From Diphasiastrum complanatum (Eukaryota > Streptophyta > Lycopodiopsida > Lycopodiales > Lycopodiaceae), in the NCBI GenBank assembly GCA_029204225.1, contig CM055100.1, positions 30,256,149-30,320,148 on the forward strand: DNA of 64,000 nt. Reading direction: 5' to 3'. This document shows positions 24,574 to 36,300 of this stretch, in pieces. The translations under genes and the position numbers were made by a program. Below the pieces are notes generated by a model. It was not told where the DNA came from. It saw only the letters and a list, made by a program, of their open reading frames with translations, and made no database searches. The number at the start of each line of letters is the position of its first letter. The stretch's first letter is position 1.

Positions 24574-25060
24574 TCATGAGAGCTCTGAAACCAATACCAT
24601 GAAGCTCATTGGAAAATATTGATAATAACTCACCATTTGCTCCATCATGAAATGAATTGAAATATTTTTTGGTGCCTCGACCGTTGGATCATAGGCATCA
24701 TCGGCTACTTCCATAGACTCACCTGTTGGATAGCAGGTTGTGGATTTTGCACGATTAATCCTATCATCAAGAGTTATATTGACATAGCATGTGCATCCAA
24801 AAGTTCTAAGAAAGTTGACACTCGGCCTCCTCTTGAATGGCATCTCAAAAGGTGTCCATCCATCCAAAATAGCACTCGGCCACCTATTGCACAAGAAATT
24901 AGCACAAAACAAAGCTTGATCCCAAAATGGCTTATCAAGGTTAGCACTTAACCTCATGGCTTTGGCACTTTCACATAAAGTCCTATTCTTCCTCTCGGCC
25001 ACTCCATTTTGTTGTGGGGTCCTTGGCGTTGTATATTCCCTCTTGATCCCATGCTCATTA
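24574..25060 (-). pseudogene. Ty1/Copia integrase fragment
   Basis: Minus-strand frames give the end of a Copia integrase core. In one frame GPHNKMEWPRGRIG lies over the other frame's MAERKNRTLCESAKAMRL, so a frameshift falls inside the PQQNGVAERKNRTL block. LDKPFWDQALFCANFLCNR, WTPFEMPFKRRPSVNFLRTF and FGCTCYVNI follow. Catalytic Asp residues and RT are missing. The sequence between 25,060 and 25,290 on the same strand is open but not Copia-like. Confidence 0.88.
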
Positions 25061-25289
25061 CAAAAAGCCTTTCTCGTGGACTATGATAGTCTTCGTAGGC
25101 TCTAACACGCTTGGGTGTAGATTTGTAAAAATAATTTAGGATCTCCTTTTCCATCAAACCTTTGTTGGTTGATCTTGAAAACATTTCTGATGACACGAGG
25201 GACAAAAGGCCTATGATCATCCATTGTGGGTAGATGCAACTCAATGGCCTCATCGGCTATCTCGATTGGCATGTTTACTAACTCGTCCA

Positions 25290-25447
25290 TATCCTAATGA
25301 TCCAAATTAGATAGTCTTCCAAATCTTAATTGCATATACCGAAGTGGTTTAAAAACTCTTTTTAGATGTTTTGATTTTTTGGATTTTTCATTGTCATAGC
25401 TATGCTTATCTCTTTCTCTCTTGTGATTTTAAGCCTTCTATCATGGC

Positions 25448-25500
<53 letters not shown>

Positions 25501-26919
25501 AAACTACTAGACTGATAGGCTAGTGCCTAATCAAAGCTCTAATCAATGTTTAGCTCGTAATTACAAATTTACTTTACACAATGGCTATGATGCTTGTGTG
25601 GATAATTGTTTATGTGGTATTTTGGTTGTGAGTCTCTTAATTCGTGGGTAATTGTTGGTTGTCGGTTTTGTGACCTAATATTAGAACCTTGATAGCCATT
25701 AGAATTGTCGTTAGTGTGACAGATTTAGAGTGTTAGGTTGTGTGGAAATCTATGAGGGAGATTCTCATTCAATCGGGCTGAATCCAAAGCGCTACATTGT
25801 GCTTTGCCATTGAAAGTGGGATTTGTGGCTTTGAAACTACAAATCATTTGTTTAGCTCGATACTCAGTGGAATTGGACAAAATTTGGAACAACATTAAAA
25901 TTCTTGGCTAGAGTAGGGCATTTGCAAGTTATTCTAGAGTTTTGTGACATGAGTAGACAAAGACTGAAGTTGGAAAAATTAGTGTAGGGCATTAGATCGC
26001 AGAAAGACGAGAGAGAAAAAAAGACACGTTTTAAGGGTTGTAAAACCCTAACCCTAGGGCAATTTGTGAAGAGAGAAGCCAAGAAGCCTCACACGTGTGA
26101 AGGCTCCGAGTGCATGTCTCCAGGAGGACAGATCAACACGTGTAACCAAGGGGATCTGTTTGATCGTCCTTGATGTCGACAATGGTGTTAAAGGCATTGT
26201 GGACCATTGGATTCAAGTTGAAGGTGCATGAAGTGTCATGAAGCGCAAACCACATGTCAACCTCACTAAAAAATTTCAACTTGAAGAAGCCCATGTAATG
26301 TTCTTAGGCAGCCTGCGTTTTTTGAGGACTTTACATTGGATAAAGCGAGAGACATGCCCTAGCCGTAAGGGCCTTGAGGCCCAAGCTCAAGATTTTATCA
26401 CGTACATAATATAGTATGTAGTCCATAATGTGTCTACTTAAATCTTACATGAATCAATGTCCAGATCGAGTTTAGGCAGTGCTCGAGAAAATCGACAAAC
26501 TTTAGGAATGAAATCGGCAAGCTTTCTCAAAAACCAGCATCAAAAAATGTTTGTCGATTTTTTATACAAGCATATATACCTTTTTATAAGTAAAAGTCTT
26601 CAAAAAACTGAAAAGTTCTATAAAATGTAGGTTTTTTTTAGGATAACTCAAAAGAGGTTTCCTGAGCACCGAGTTTAGGAACCATTACCTAATAAGACAT
26701 TTTTATTTTCTACAATTTGATTGGCTATAATTTTAAACCCTCAAAATAAAAGTTCTAATGGATAGAATTTTGAAAATACTTAAATAAAATCTTGAAAATA
26801 CATAGACCATAGATCTCACAAATGAAACTTAAAAATACGTAATGGATTTTTGGTGACTATTTTGCCCATTTTTGAATAGATTAAAAAGCAGAATAGTCAC
26901 CTGTTTTTTAAAAAAAAAT
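25290..26919. other. Intergenic DNA with a (TC)n tract
   Basis: A (TC)n run fills 25,447-25,496. The rest is AT-rich and shows no coding signal on either strand. Confidence 0.5.
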
Positions 26920-27035
26920 TAGTGCATATTCTGCCTGCGTCTACCATGTGGCAGCATCGGATTGGTCTCAAGTTTTTTTAGTGCTGATTTTGCTTGCGCC
27001 TGCCATGTGGCAGCAAAGGATTGGTTTTAAAAGAG
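26920..27035. repeat. Two-copy direct repeat, unit about 59 bp
   Basis: tagtgcatattctgcctgcg at 26,920 and tagtgctgattttgcttgcg at 26,979 begin two adjacent units. Both continue into ccatgtggcagca and ggattggt. The pair lies 360-470 bp upstream of the next start codon. Confidence 0.85.
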
Positions 27036-27054
27036 TCCAAAAATCCATTTTGCA

Positions 27055-27172
27055 ATGGAAGGGGCCGGGCAGAGGCTTTTTTGCCCGGTTCGGATTTCCA
27101 AAAAAACTTTAGGCTAAAATTTTTTTTGGAAATCCGAACCGGGCAGAATGGCCTTTGCCCGACGCCTTCCAT
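27055..27172. repeat. 118-bp foldback (near-perfect inverted repeat)
   Basis: The left arm (27,055-27,106) starts atggaaggggccgggc and includes gcccggttcggatttccaaa. The right arm (27,119-27,172) is its reverse complement with a few mismatches and ends ccttccat. The inner 24 bp pair perfectly and the loop is about 12-15 nt. This could be a small MITE or a structured promoter element. It sits about 220 bp upstream of the chloroplast membrane protein start at 27,394. Confidence 0.88.
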
Positions 27173-27393
27173 AATAAGTAGCCCGCACAACGTTATTAGC
27201 ACAGTCTCTAAAATGATACTTTATATTTTTTAAATTTTGTTGATGACACACGCATTATATGGTTACTCTTTTTTAATCTCACGCTATGGCAACAATAGGC
27301 CTCCAACCAGCCATTCTATAATCCATGATGTCTTAAAGAGATTTTCAGGCAGACTCTCCTTTCTCTTCATCCTCCATCTCCATCTCCATCTCC

Positions 27394-30300
27394 ATGGCGA
27401 TGGCGTCCTCCTCTTCCTGCCAATTCCAATTCTCATCTGTTGCTATCCTCTTTCCATCCACGCATCTTTGTAGCCATGCCTTCGTGCTTCCCTCCTCCTG
27501 CCAAAACAATATCAATAGTATCTTAACCTTTAAGCTTGTTGATTCGCTTCCCATCTCTCATTCCCTCAAACGTACAGGCTCTTGTTCTGTATCAGAATTC
27601 GATGCAGCCGCAAGACTGCACTCTGCTTCTTCTTATTCAATGCTGCTGTTGCTGCAAGAGTCGCCGAGAACGAAAAGGCATTCTACTCTCAGGAAAGTCA
27701 CAAGAATTGCTGTTGCAAGCATTAAAGAAACTGAGAAAGAAGCAGAATCATCATCTACCAATGGTGAAACTAGTGTAACATGGCAGACTAGTTCGGAGAG
27801 CAAAAAAGAGTCAGCAGCAAAAGCAACGCCATCTGGTCTTTCCAAAGAGTTTTCTAACGTGAGTGTTGGATTTTGAACTCTAATGGCATGCGACTTCCTT
27901 CACTATTCCTTTGCCTCCTAAGTCCACATGTATGTCATGTGCTAGCTCTATCTTCATTCTTAATGCACGGTCCCTGTAGGCCTGTCTAAGAAAACGCCAA
28001 ATATGCTAAGAAGCTGAATAGCACCTTTTCATGCTACAAGTAGTTTTGATCTTTCTATGTTCAGTCATATCTGAACAGCAGGAAATTCAGCTATTTTGCG
28101 AAAGACTATTGGAAACTCTTCCACAAAATTTCAGAGTGTTCTTTTTGCTCTTGTTTTTGGAGGAAACAATAGACCTTGCTCAAAGGCCTTCATGCTTTTC
28201 ATTACGATTATAAAAGAATGTGCTGTCTGTGAATCAGGCGAGTTAATAGTTCTTGTTTGAAGGAAAGATATCGGTGTTTTCTGGTCATCATTTCTAAGTA
28301 CGACTACCTACTATTTCTGATAAGGCCTAGAAGGTGAAAATCATCAACTGAATAAGTTATCAGGTGACTCATCATTTAGCAGAGATACTTACAACCAACC
28401 TATGTATTGTTGTTGTTTAGTTCCTGGGTCGCATGGTGTGTCCCAACTAGGCTATGTTTTGCTTACTATTTTAGTTGGTTCATTTTTTGAGCAATTTTGG
28501 AAATGTATGTAGGTAGGTGGTAGAGTAGGGTATCCATGGCCTTATTTCAGACGTGTTACTTTAGGTTGGTTCATAGTGAGATTTTTCTATGTACCTTCCA
28601 CTTACACAATTTACAACGATCTGCTGTGGACATTCTCTATAAAGTATCGCGTGGTTCATGACTTCTCGATGGGCTCTAGCTTCCTCTCCATGGAGGCCTG
28701 CTCAGCAACTAGCTTTCTCATCCTCAACTGCTTATCTTAGTAATGATTCTCAGCATCTCGAGTCTTAGCCAATTGAAAGGGGAGGTTGCAACTGTGACAT
28801 TATCCCTGTTTGTCTGCTAGAAGTGTGCCACATACACATCCTTGACCCTAAGCTGTGCACAACCCCTTGATGGTGCAGGCTGTGCCACATATGAACTAAG
28901 ACTAATCCCACCTTTGCCATTGCCCCCTACCTCACCTTGAACCTCAGTCTTTCTGTGAGAAGAGATCGATGATTTTAGTTTGTAGCATTATTTGTGGTTG
29001 AAGGACTAGCCTCTGGTTGTATGTATCAGCAATGATATTGGTGCCTATGTGCGACCAACTATCTCGTAGCCATGCAAACGTAGCAGTTGTGCTTTTATCT
29101 GAGTGGGGTCACGTATTTAGCTGATGCTGCACCATAAACTAGGTTACTTTTCCTGTATACAACTTTGGGTTACTGCATGCGAGAATATGCCTTTGAATAT
29201 TCGACTGTCTACAGTGGAAACACAATTGCCCTTTTATAGTGTGCCGAGACTCTAAAACCACCTTCCTTTCTGGAGGTAAACTGGATCATAATTTTCAATT
29301 CAAACATCTCTTTTAGTTGAAATGGCAAAGTGCCTTAGGTCCTAATTCTCATAACACAACCATAGGCTTTTTTTAAAACAGAATGCACCTGAAACAGGGT
29401 TCAGAACATTGCTGTTTGCATGTCATGGAATGGCGTTGCATTTTGAATATCTGGGCATGGTTGATAGCATTTTCGTATGTATATGAATGGTTGTTTCTTG
29501 ATGATGTTTGCATTTCAATACAGGTGTTGAAAGTGTTTCGAAGCTACATATTTTTGCTTTTTGAATGATACTTGTTAAAATAGTAAGCAGTCATTTCTCT
29601 ACCACTTTATGAAGGAAAGATTATTCAAGTTAGTGCTTCAAAAAGTTTCAGAGACAGTTTGATAGACTAAGTACCCCTCAACTGTTGGAAGCATTACCTG
29701 GATGTCATTCTTTATCCGTACCAAAAATTTACTTTGAGAGATCATTCAGATTAGTGCTCTCAAAAGACTGACTGTTTCAGAGACAGTTCCCAGCCCCCAA
29801 CTGTTGGAAGCTTTAACTGGAAGTAATTTTTAATCCATATAATTTCTGCTTTGATTCAAGCAATATGCACTCTTTACAATATTGAAGGAACCATCCATAA
29901 GATAAATTGAGCTTCAAAGATTTTGCAACTTGAAACACTAAATTACCTATTTATTTTAGTTCTCTTTCATGGCTATCATCAGAGCTAATCTAAGCATTTC
30001 TTGATATATGCTAATAGCTATAATTTTGTGGCTCATGCATTCTGTTGCACGTGCATTATTGAGCAATGTAGTGCATATATTTGGAGGCTGCAGGTAGTGA
30101 AAAAAACAGCATCAACATTTGCTCCACGAGCCTCCACAGCACGGAAAAATCCGGCTGTTCCAGGCAGCACTTTATACACGGTGTTTGAAGTTCAGGGTTA
30201 TTTGTCAATGGCACTTGGAGGGTTGCTTTCCTTCAATCTCATATTCCCATCAAACGAGCCTGACATTTGGAGGCTGATGGGAATGTGGTCAGTTTGGATG

Positions 30301-33300
30301 TTCAGTAAGTCATTTGATTTCCTCTCAAGCAATGAGGTTTTACTGCTTTGATCTCTATCGATACATCTGTTTGGGAAATTTCCTTGTGTAGACTTGGAAG
30401 TCTTCAAATTTGTTATATTACTCATCTGTATAGCCTGTTGTTAATGACTTCAGTTTCCAGGACTGGTCTTCTCTCTTCCCATAGTTTGCTGAAGTTATGC
30501 CTTGTTTGTTTTTCTGTTTTCCCTTTCAGTGAAAGGCATTCTATGGAGGTGTGATTGTTCAAATGAAAGTTATTCTCTGTGAATGGATGGTGTAATACGG
30601 TGTGGGGGGGGGGGGAGGTCCATCGCCTAAAAGTGATCGTGTATCAGACCACCATCCATCACAAACGATTGGGCGTCCATACTTGATCCACTCATCCTTG
30701 ATTAATTTCAGCTCCTTATGAAGCAAGCATGTCTCCTCCCATAATTCATGCACTCTGATAGCCTCGTAGGTAGGGGCCGTTATTGAAGGATGTACCTCAC
30801 CTGCAGTTCTCAACATGTCTCGGAAATATCGGCTCCTAACCACATTAAATGGGATTGCATAAAAAGACTTTCTACATGCTATACGAAATTTCTCTCTCTT
30901 TGGTATAGTCCATGCAATAGCGAGATCACCACCTTGGCTCGCTGAAGCTTGTTGATCTTCTTGTGTGCATGTCTTGTCGACTTCTGGTGTTTCCCCCCAC
31001 CTCATCCTCATTGTTAATGCTTGGCATGCTAGAAAACTTGGCCTCCAAGCCATCTTCAAAACTGAAAAATAGGAGAGACAGTGGCCAAAAAGCCAGATTT
31101 GTGCAGCTCGTCAACACATACAATGAAGGCAATAGATAGCTGATGTAAATAGCTAGAATAGGGTGGCCTAGGGATAGGAAGACTGCCTCAAAGTTTCATT
31201 AAAAAGAAATGAACTGCAAGAGTACCAATACAATGTTCGAAGAGGCCTCAAGAACCCATTTTTTCCCAACTCCTTGCTTAAAGCAAGCAAACAGATCAAC
31301 AAAACTCAGCTCTAAGCAAAAGAGGATGTCATGGGTGGAAAGTACACAATGCCATAAAGATATCTCTATCCAGACCTATACCCTGTCCACTGAGGCGAAT
31401 CCAAAGATAGTGTGCATGTACATCATGACCAATGAACTCAATAATAGGCTGTAGAGTCTCCCGAACCTCTTCCACTCGTGGAACGTGTCACTGCCCGGTA
31501 TGTAGAATACCACCGAAAGCCTGGGAAATCTGGTAAGCCTCTCTCATTGCTCTCATGTGTCTCAGTAAATAGGAAGATATCACCATGTGCAATAAAATCA
31601 ACTAGATCGGTAGTCGTGGATGATGAATGAATCCCATTACAATTCCCCACTCCAATCCACAATCTGTGTAAACGCGGGCGCTCGGGATGTTCCCTAGCCT
31701 GAGGACCCCAATTGCCTAGGCACTAGCAATAGATGGTCCATGATCCAGATATCTAACTTGACCGTCACGATAAATAGCAATTCTACCCAATGCCTTGGCC
31801 TCTTGGAAAGCTTTCTTATGTTCTTTGTGGTCGTTGCTGTGGAAGCCGTTTGTGAGTGTGTTTCCTCATGGTATGACTGGTAGCTCTACAAACACACCAA
31901 AATGTCTGATGTGGGATGAAGGGCTTAGCCCGTATCATATGAGATAACATAAGGATTTCAAGTGTGAGATATTGGCCCAATCAAGTGAAGTAAGACCTAT
32001 GCACCATGCCTCTTCTGCGTATAATGTTGTGGGGGTGACAAGAGTATCAAAGAGCTGACACCTACTCGGGGCGTCTCGAATGAAGTTCCGAAAACAAAAT
32101 CTCTCTGGCTGGACAAGGGAGGCCTTTCCATGTCTAGCTACAACAGCCTGTTGCATTCCAAATACAAGACCGGTAAATAGGACCCCCAAGTTAAGTGTAG
32201 GATGATACAACTTCCAGCGGCTGTCCATCAAAGATAAGCTCATGTTGCTGCATGAAGCAACGTGTCTATGAAGGACGTGAAGGGAAACGCCTCATCGATT
32301 CTATATATAGTAATTCCACAGGTGCCTTTTGGCGTGCATTCATCCCTCGTGCCCCCACCTCCCCTCCTTGAGAGAAATGTTTCCTGGACCTTTTCTAAAC
32401 GCCTTCTCAAAAAGGGTTTGAAATAGGAAACAATTGGCAGCCCTGGGAAAGAATCAGCCAAACGGTTTTAGGTTTATTTATTTATTTTTTTTTGGGGAGG
32501 GGATTTCATTTCTAGCCTTCTAGTATGGCATAAACAAGTGCTTTTTTGACCTCCCGTCCCACCTATTGCCCCGAATGACGATCTACATATGATAGCACAC
32601 ACATGGTACTGCATAATACATACATTGATGGTCAGGTCTCAAGAATCAAATGTTTTTTCAAATCGTTTCGAAACGTGTTTGAAAAGATGTTGAAACACGT
32701 TTGAAACGAGAGGGTCCAGGTTTGAAATGGGAAACTTTTTTAAGGTTTTTTTTTTTTAAATGTGTTTTTATGGGTTATTGGGTTTTAGACATGTCATGTA
32801 CATTGTAAAGACTAGTACTAAGTAGACCCATCCATATTCCATAATCAATTTATATTTCCAACTTAGTGGCTTTAGTGCTTATAAGTGATTGTGATACCTT
32901 TAAGTCATAAATTAAGAAGATTAAAACTTGGCGAGCTCTAAGAAGTTGTTTTGAAACACAATAGCATTATAGCAGGTACATGATTAATGAAAGCAAGACA
33001 CATGTAGGCTGTCACCTAGTATTAGTGTAAAGACCACTAGGGAAAACCCCTAAGATGAGGATAGGAAAACACAATAAAAGAGACAATGGAGCCAAACCGC
33101 CCAACCAAACCTAGATCAAAACTGGATCTAGCCCCCAAGCCATGCCATGTGAACGCCAGAGGAGAAGAGAGCAACTGGTAACCTGAACCAAAGTTGTCGA
33201 CGGGATAATCTCTACCTCAATATATAGAGAGTAGAGTCCTGTGCATGAGCCCATGCAATCCCCATGCAGACTATAAATAGGTCACATCTCTTCATGCAGT

Positions 33301-36300
33301 CCTCCTGCCTATATTCGTCACACGTACAGGCGATACTCCATATATCTCAATTAGAGTGTTTGGGTCCTCTCAAGGTAATTAGTCACAAACATGCCTTGAC
33401 TTGGAATTAAATCTCGGCATGGCTTACAATCTCGAATACTGGAGGGCCGGTCTACCATATTAGGACTATTCCATGTCCTTAGTTGAATATGGTCACAACA
33501 TTCTTCCCCCCTTAAACTGGTTCTGTCCTCAGAACGGGAAAAAGAAGAGATAGATTCTTCCTTAAGCTTTCAACTTTTAACCACGAATGATTATCCTTAG
33601 TTTGATCTCTCCTTTTGAATAAGTACTCAGAGACACAACAATTCTACAATTGCTTGACTCTTTACAGGAGTACCAACTTAAAACCCAAAGATACACTAAG
33701 CAATAAATATTCCAAACAGGCTGATCTTCTCCAAATAAAAGTTCATCACCTTCATGAACCACTGGGTGAATTAACTCTTTATTTCGGATATCAAGTCCAA
33801 AAGCTAAAGAAATTTCATTGTTCAGATAGTCTAAATCTTATCCACCATTTCTTGTAGATATCAGTGTTTTTGGTACAAACATTCTTAGAATATCCAAAAT
33901 ATTCTAAAATACAACAAGTCAATCAACTAAAATCTCTAGGAGATCCATCAAGTTTCAGACAATTATAACTCAATCCAGAGTACTGTAGTTACTCTAACAA
34001 GTTAATAGCCCCATTTCTAGCATCACATGCAAGAAATCAGCAATCCATCTAAATCTCAATAGGTTTAACCATCTCCTATAATCTGGAGATGTAGATTGAA
34101 CTTGTATACATAAGTAAAAACAATTTACTTAACGAGAAATGCCTGTGAGATCCATAGGACTCAATAAAATACTGGAGTAAAGAGATTCAAAATACTGGTC
34201 TGAAAGATCAAGAATTAATCGTCACACTTAAGAATCATCACAATCCCTTATAATCCTCTAACAACAATTAAGTATCTATTTATGATCCGTCAATTATAAA
34301 TATTTAGATTCGTATGACTTGTCAATCATAATTTTCTGGAATCCAAATTTCAAAACCATACTTAATCATTACAGGATATTGGAGTATATGTCCAACATAA
34401 TATTCTTAATTGTGAGTTTATTTAATGCTTTGTAGTCTACACATAAACGCATAGACCCTGTTTTTTTTTTAACTAATAGGACAAGTGTTGCCCAAGGTGA
34501 ACTGCTTGGTTGAATTTGTCCCTTTTTTAGATATTTAGTTAATTGTTTGGTTATTGCCTGATCTTTTGATTGACTAACCCAATAGGGTGGCTTAGCTATG
34601 GGTGCTGTACCGGATACTAAATTAATGGCATGATCTACTTTCCTACTGGGTGGCAAACCACTAGGTAAATCATCCGAAAAAACATCATTATAGTCATTCA
34701 ATAGAAGATCTAAATCTTTAACTTTATGAAATATATTATTGGAAACAATCATTAAAAATAAACTGAAAGTCAGAGAAAAGTATCTCATGCTGATCATCTT
34801 CCATGAGCTGGAGAAGCTCTGAACTGCACACCAAAGGATTGTTGGGAACTCCATGCTCTCCATGCAGGTGAATCTCCAGACCGTTCTGAAGAAAATTGAG
34901 GTCCTGATAATTCCTTTGGAGAGTGAGGCCCAAACTGTAGAGCCAATCTCTCTCGATCCAAATGCATGATTTGGAAATTCAGGTTATCCTGATAGCCCTG
35001 AATTTCCAGACCTAGATTGCTAACCATCGTTTTCCTCACTTTCTTATCTCGAAGCTTAGCCAAAGAAACAATGTACCTATGCTGACTAGGTGTTTTTGGA
35101 AGTTTTAATTTTTTGACTAGGGTGGAATTGATGAGGTTATGGGTTGCCCCATCGTCCACCATTACTCTGACCATTTGATTGCCAATCTTTCCATGCATAC
35201 GTACCAGGTTGTGAGGCCCAAAGCTAGAGGGTCTCCTTCTCCCTAGCATATCAAAGGTTAACTGGCAATGGTGCTCATGATCTTTATGAAACACCTCTAT
35301 TTCGGTAGCTGCCGATAGTGAGGAAACTCATAGTCTGAAGGTGTGCTTATTATCTTTCTTTTTATTAAATGGTCCTTTAGGACATGCAAAGCCCATGGGT
35401 ATCCCACGAACTTGCCTCCAAGCTTTGTTTCCGAGTCTCACAATGCAATTAACCAGTAAATCATTCCATTGGCAAAGTAGTAGTTTGTCCATATGAGTCC
35501 ATTTTGAAGTTGGTTTGTTTACCCATTTCCATTTACATTTCTCATAATTGGGAAGTTCTAAGAAGCTTGCTCAAAAGTAGGCTGTTTGGCATTCTGTCTA
35601 CCCACTGAATCATCATAGATTTGGGCAAACTGTATGGCCTATTCTAGGGTAGGGTGGATTTCCCTGTACTTCAACTTTGTACTGGAGCCCACGGACAAAG
35701 CCCCGACTTTTTCATAGTCATCTATGTTCTTAAGCTTAAGGATGGATTCCCTATACTGAGAGATATACTGGGTTAGAGACTTGTCCATGACTAACCTCTC
35801 TTAGGCTTCCCAAGCCCTATCAAGTTCGTTGGCAGGCAAGAACTCTCGTAGGAAAGCTTCCTCGAAAGCTTTCCATAACTGGGTGTCTGCGCAGATTCCT
35901 GGAGGTTCAGCCACCACTTGTAGGCCATGGGACCCAAGGATAAGGTAGCTTATAAGGCTTGCATGTGGTCAGGGGTTTGTTGCAATGTATATTTTTCCAC
36001 TTGCTAAGGAAAGCCTGAAGTATGTCTGTGTTTCGATCTTGTTCTTTCCCCCCATTAAAGGTTGGTGGTTTTAAGTCTTTAAAATGCTAGGGTTTGGTCT
36101 AGTATCTCCCAAATTAGTAGGAATTGCAGGAAGGTACTGGCAATTGAGATGTGCTAGGAACTGTAACTGGAACTGAAACTGGAGGAGTAGGAGGTACTGA
36201 AGAGTCTTTAATTAGACTGGCAAACAAACTTTTAAGATCAGCAAACGATTAATCCTGTTTAGTTTGCATGCTGGCTAAAGTTTGTTTCAAATCTGCTACT

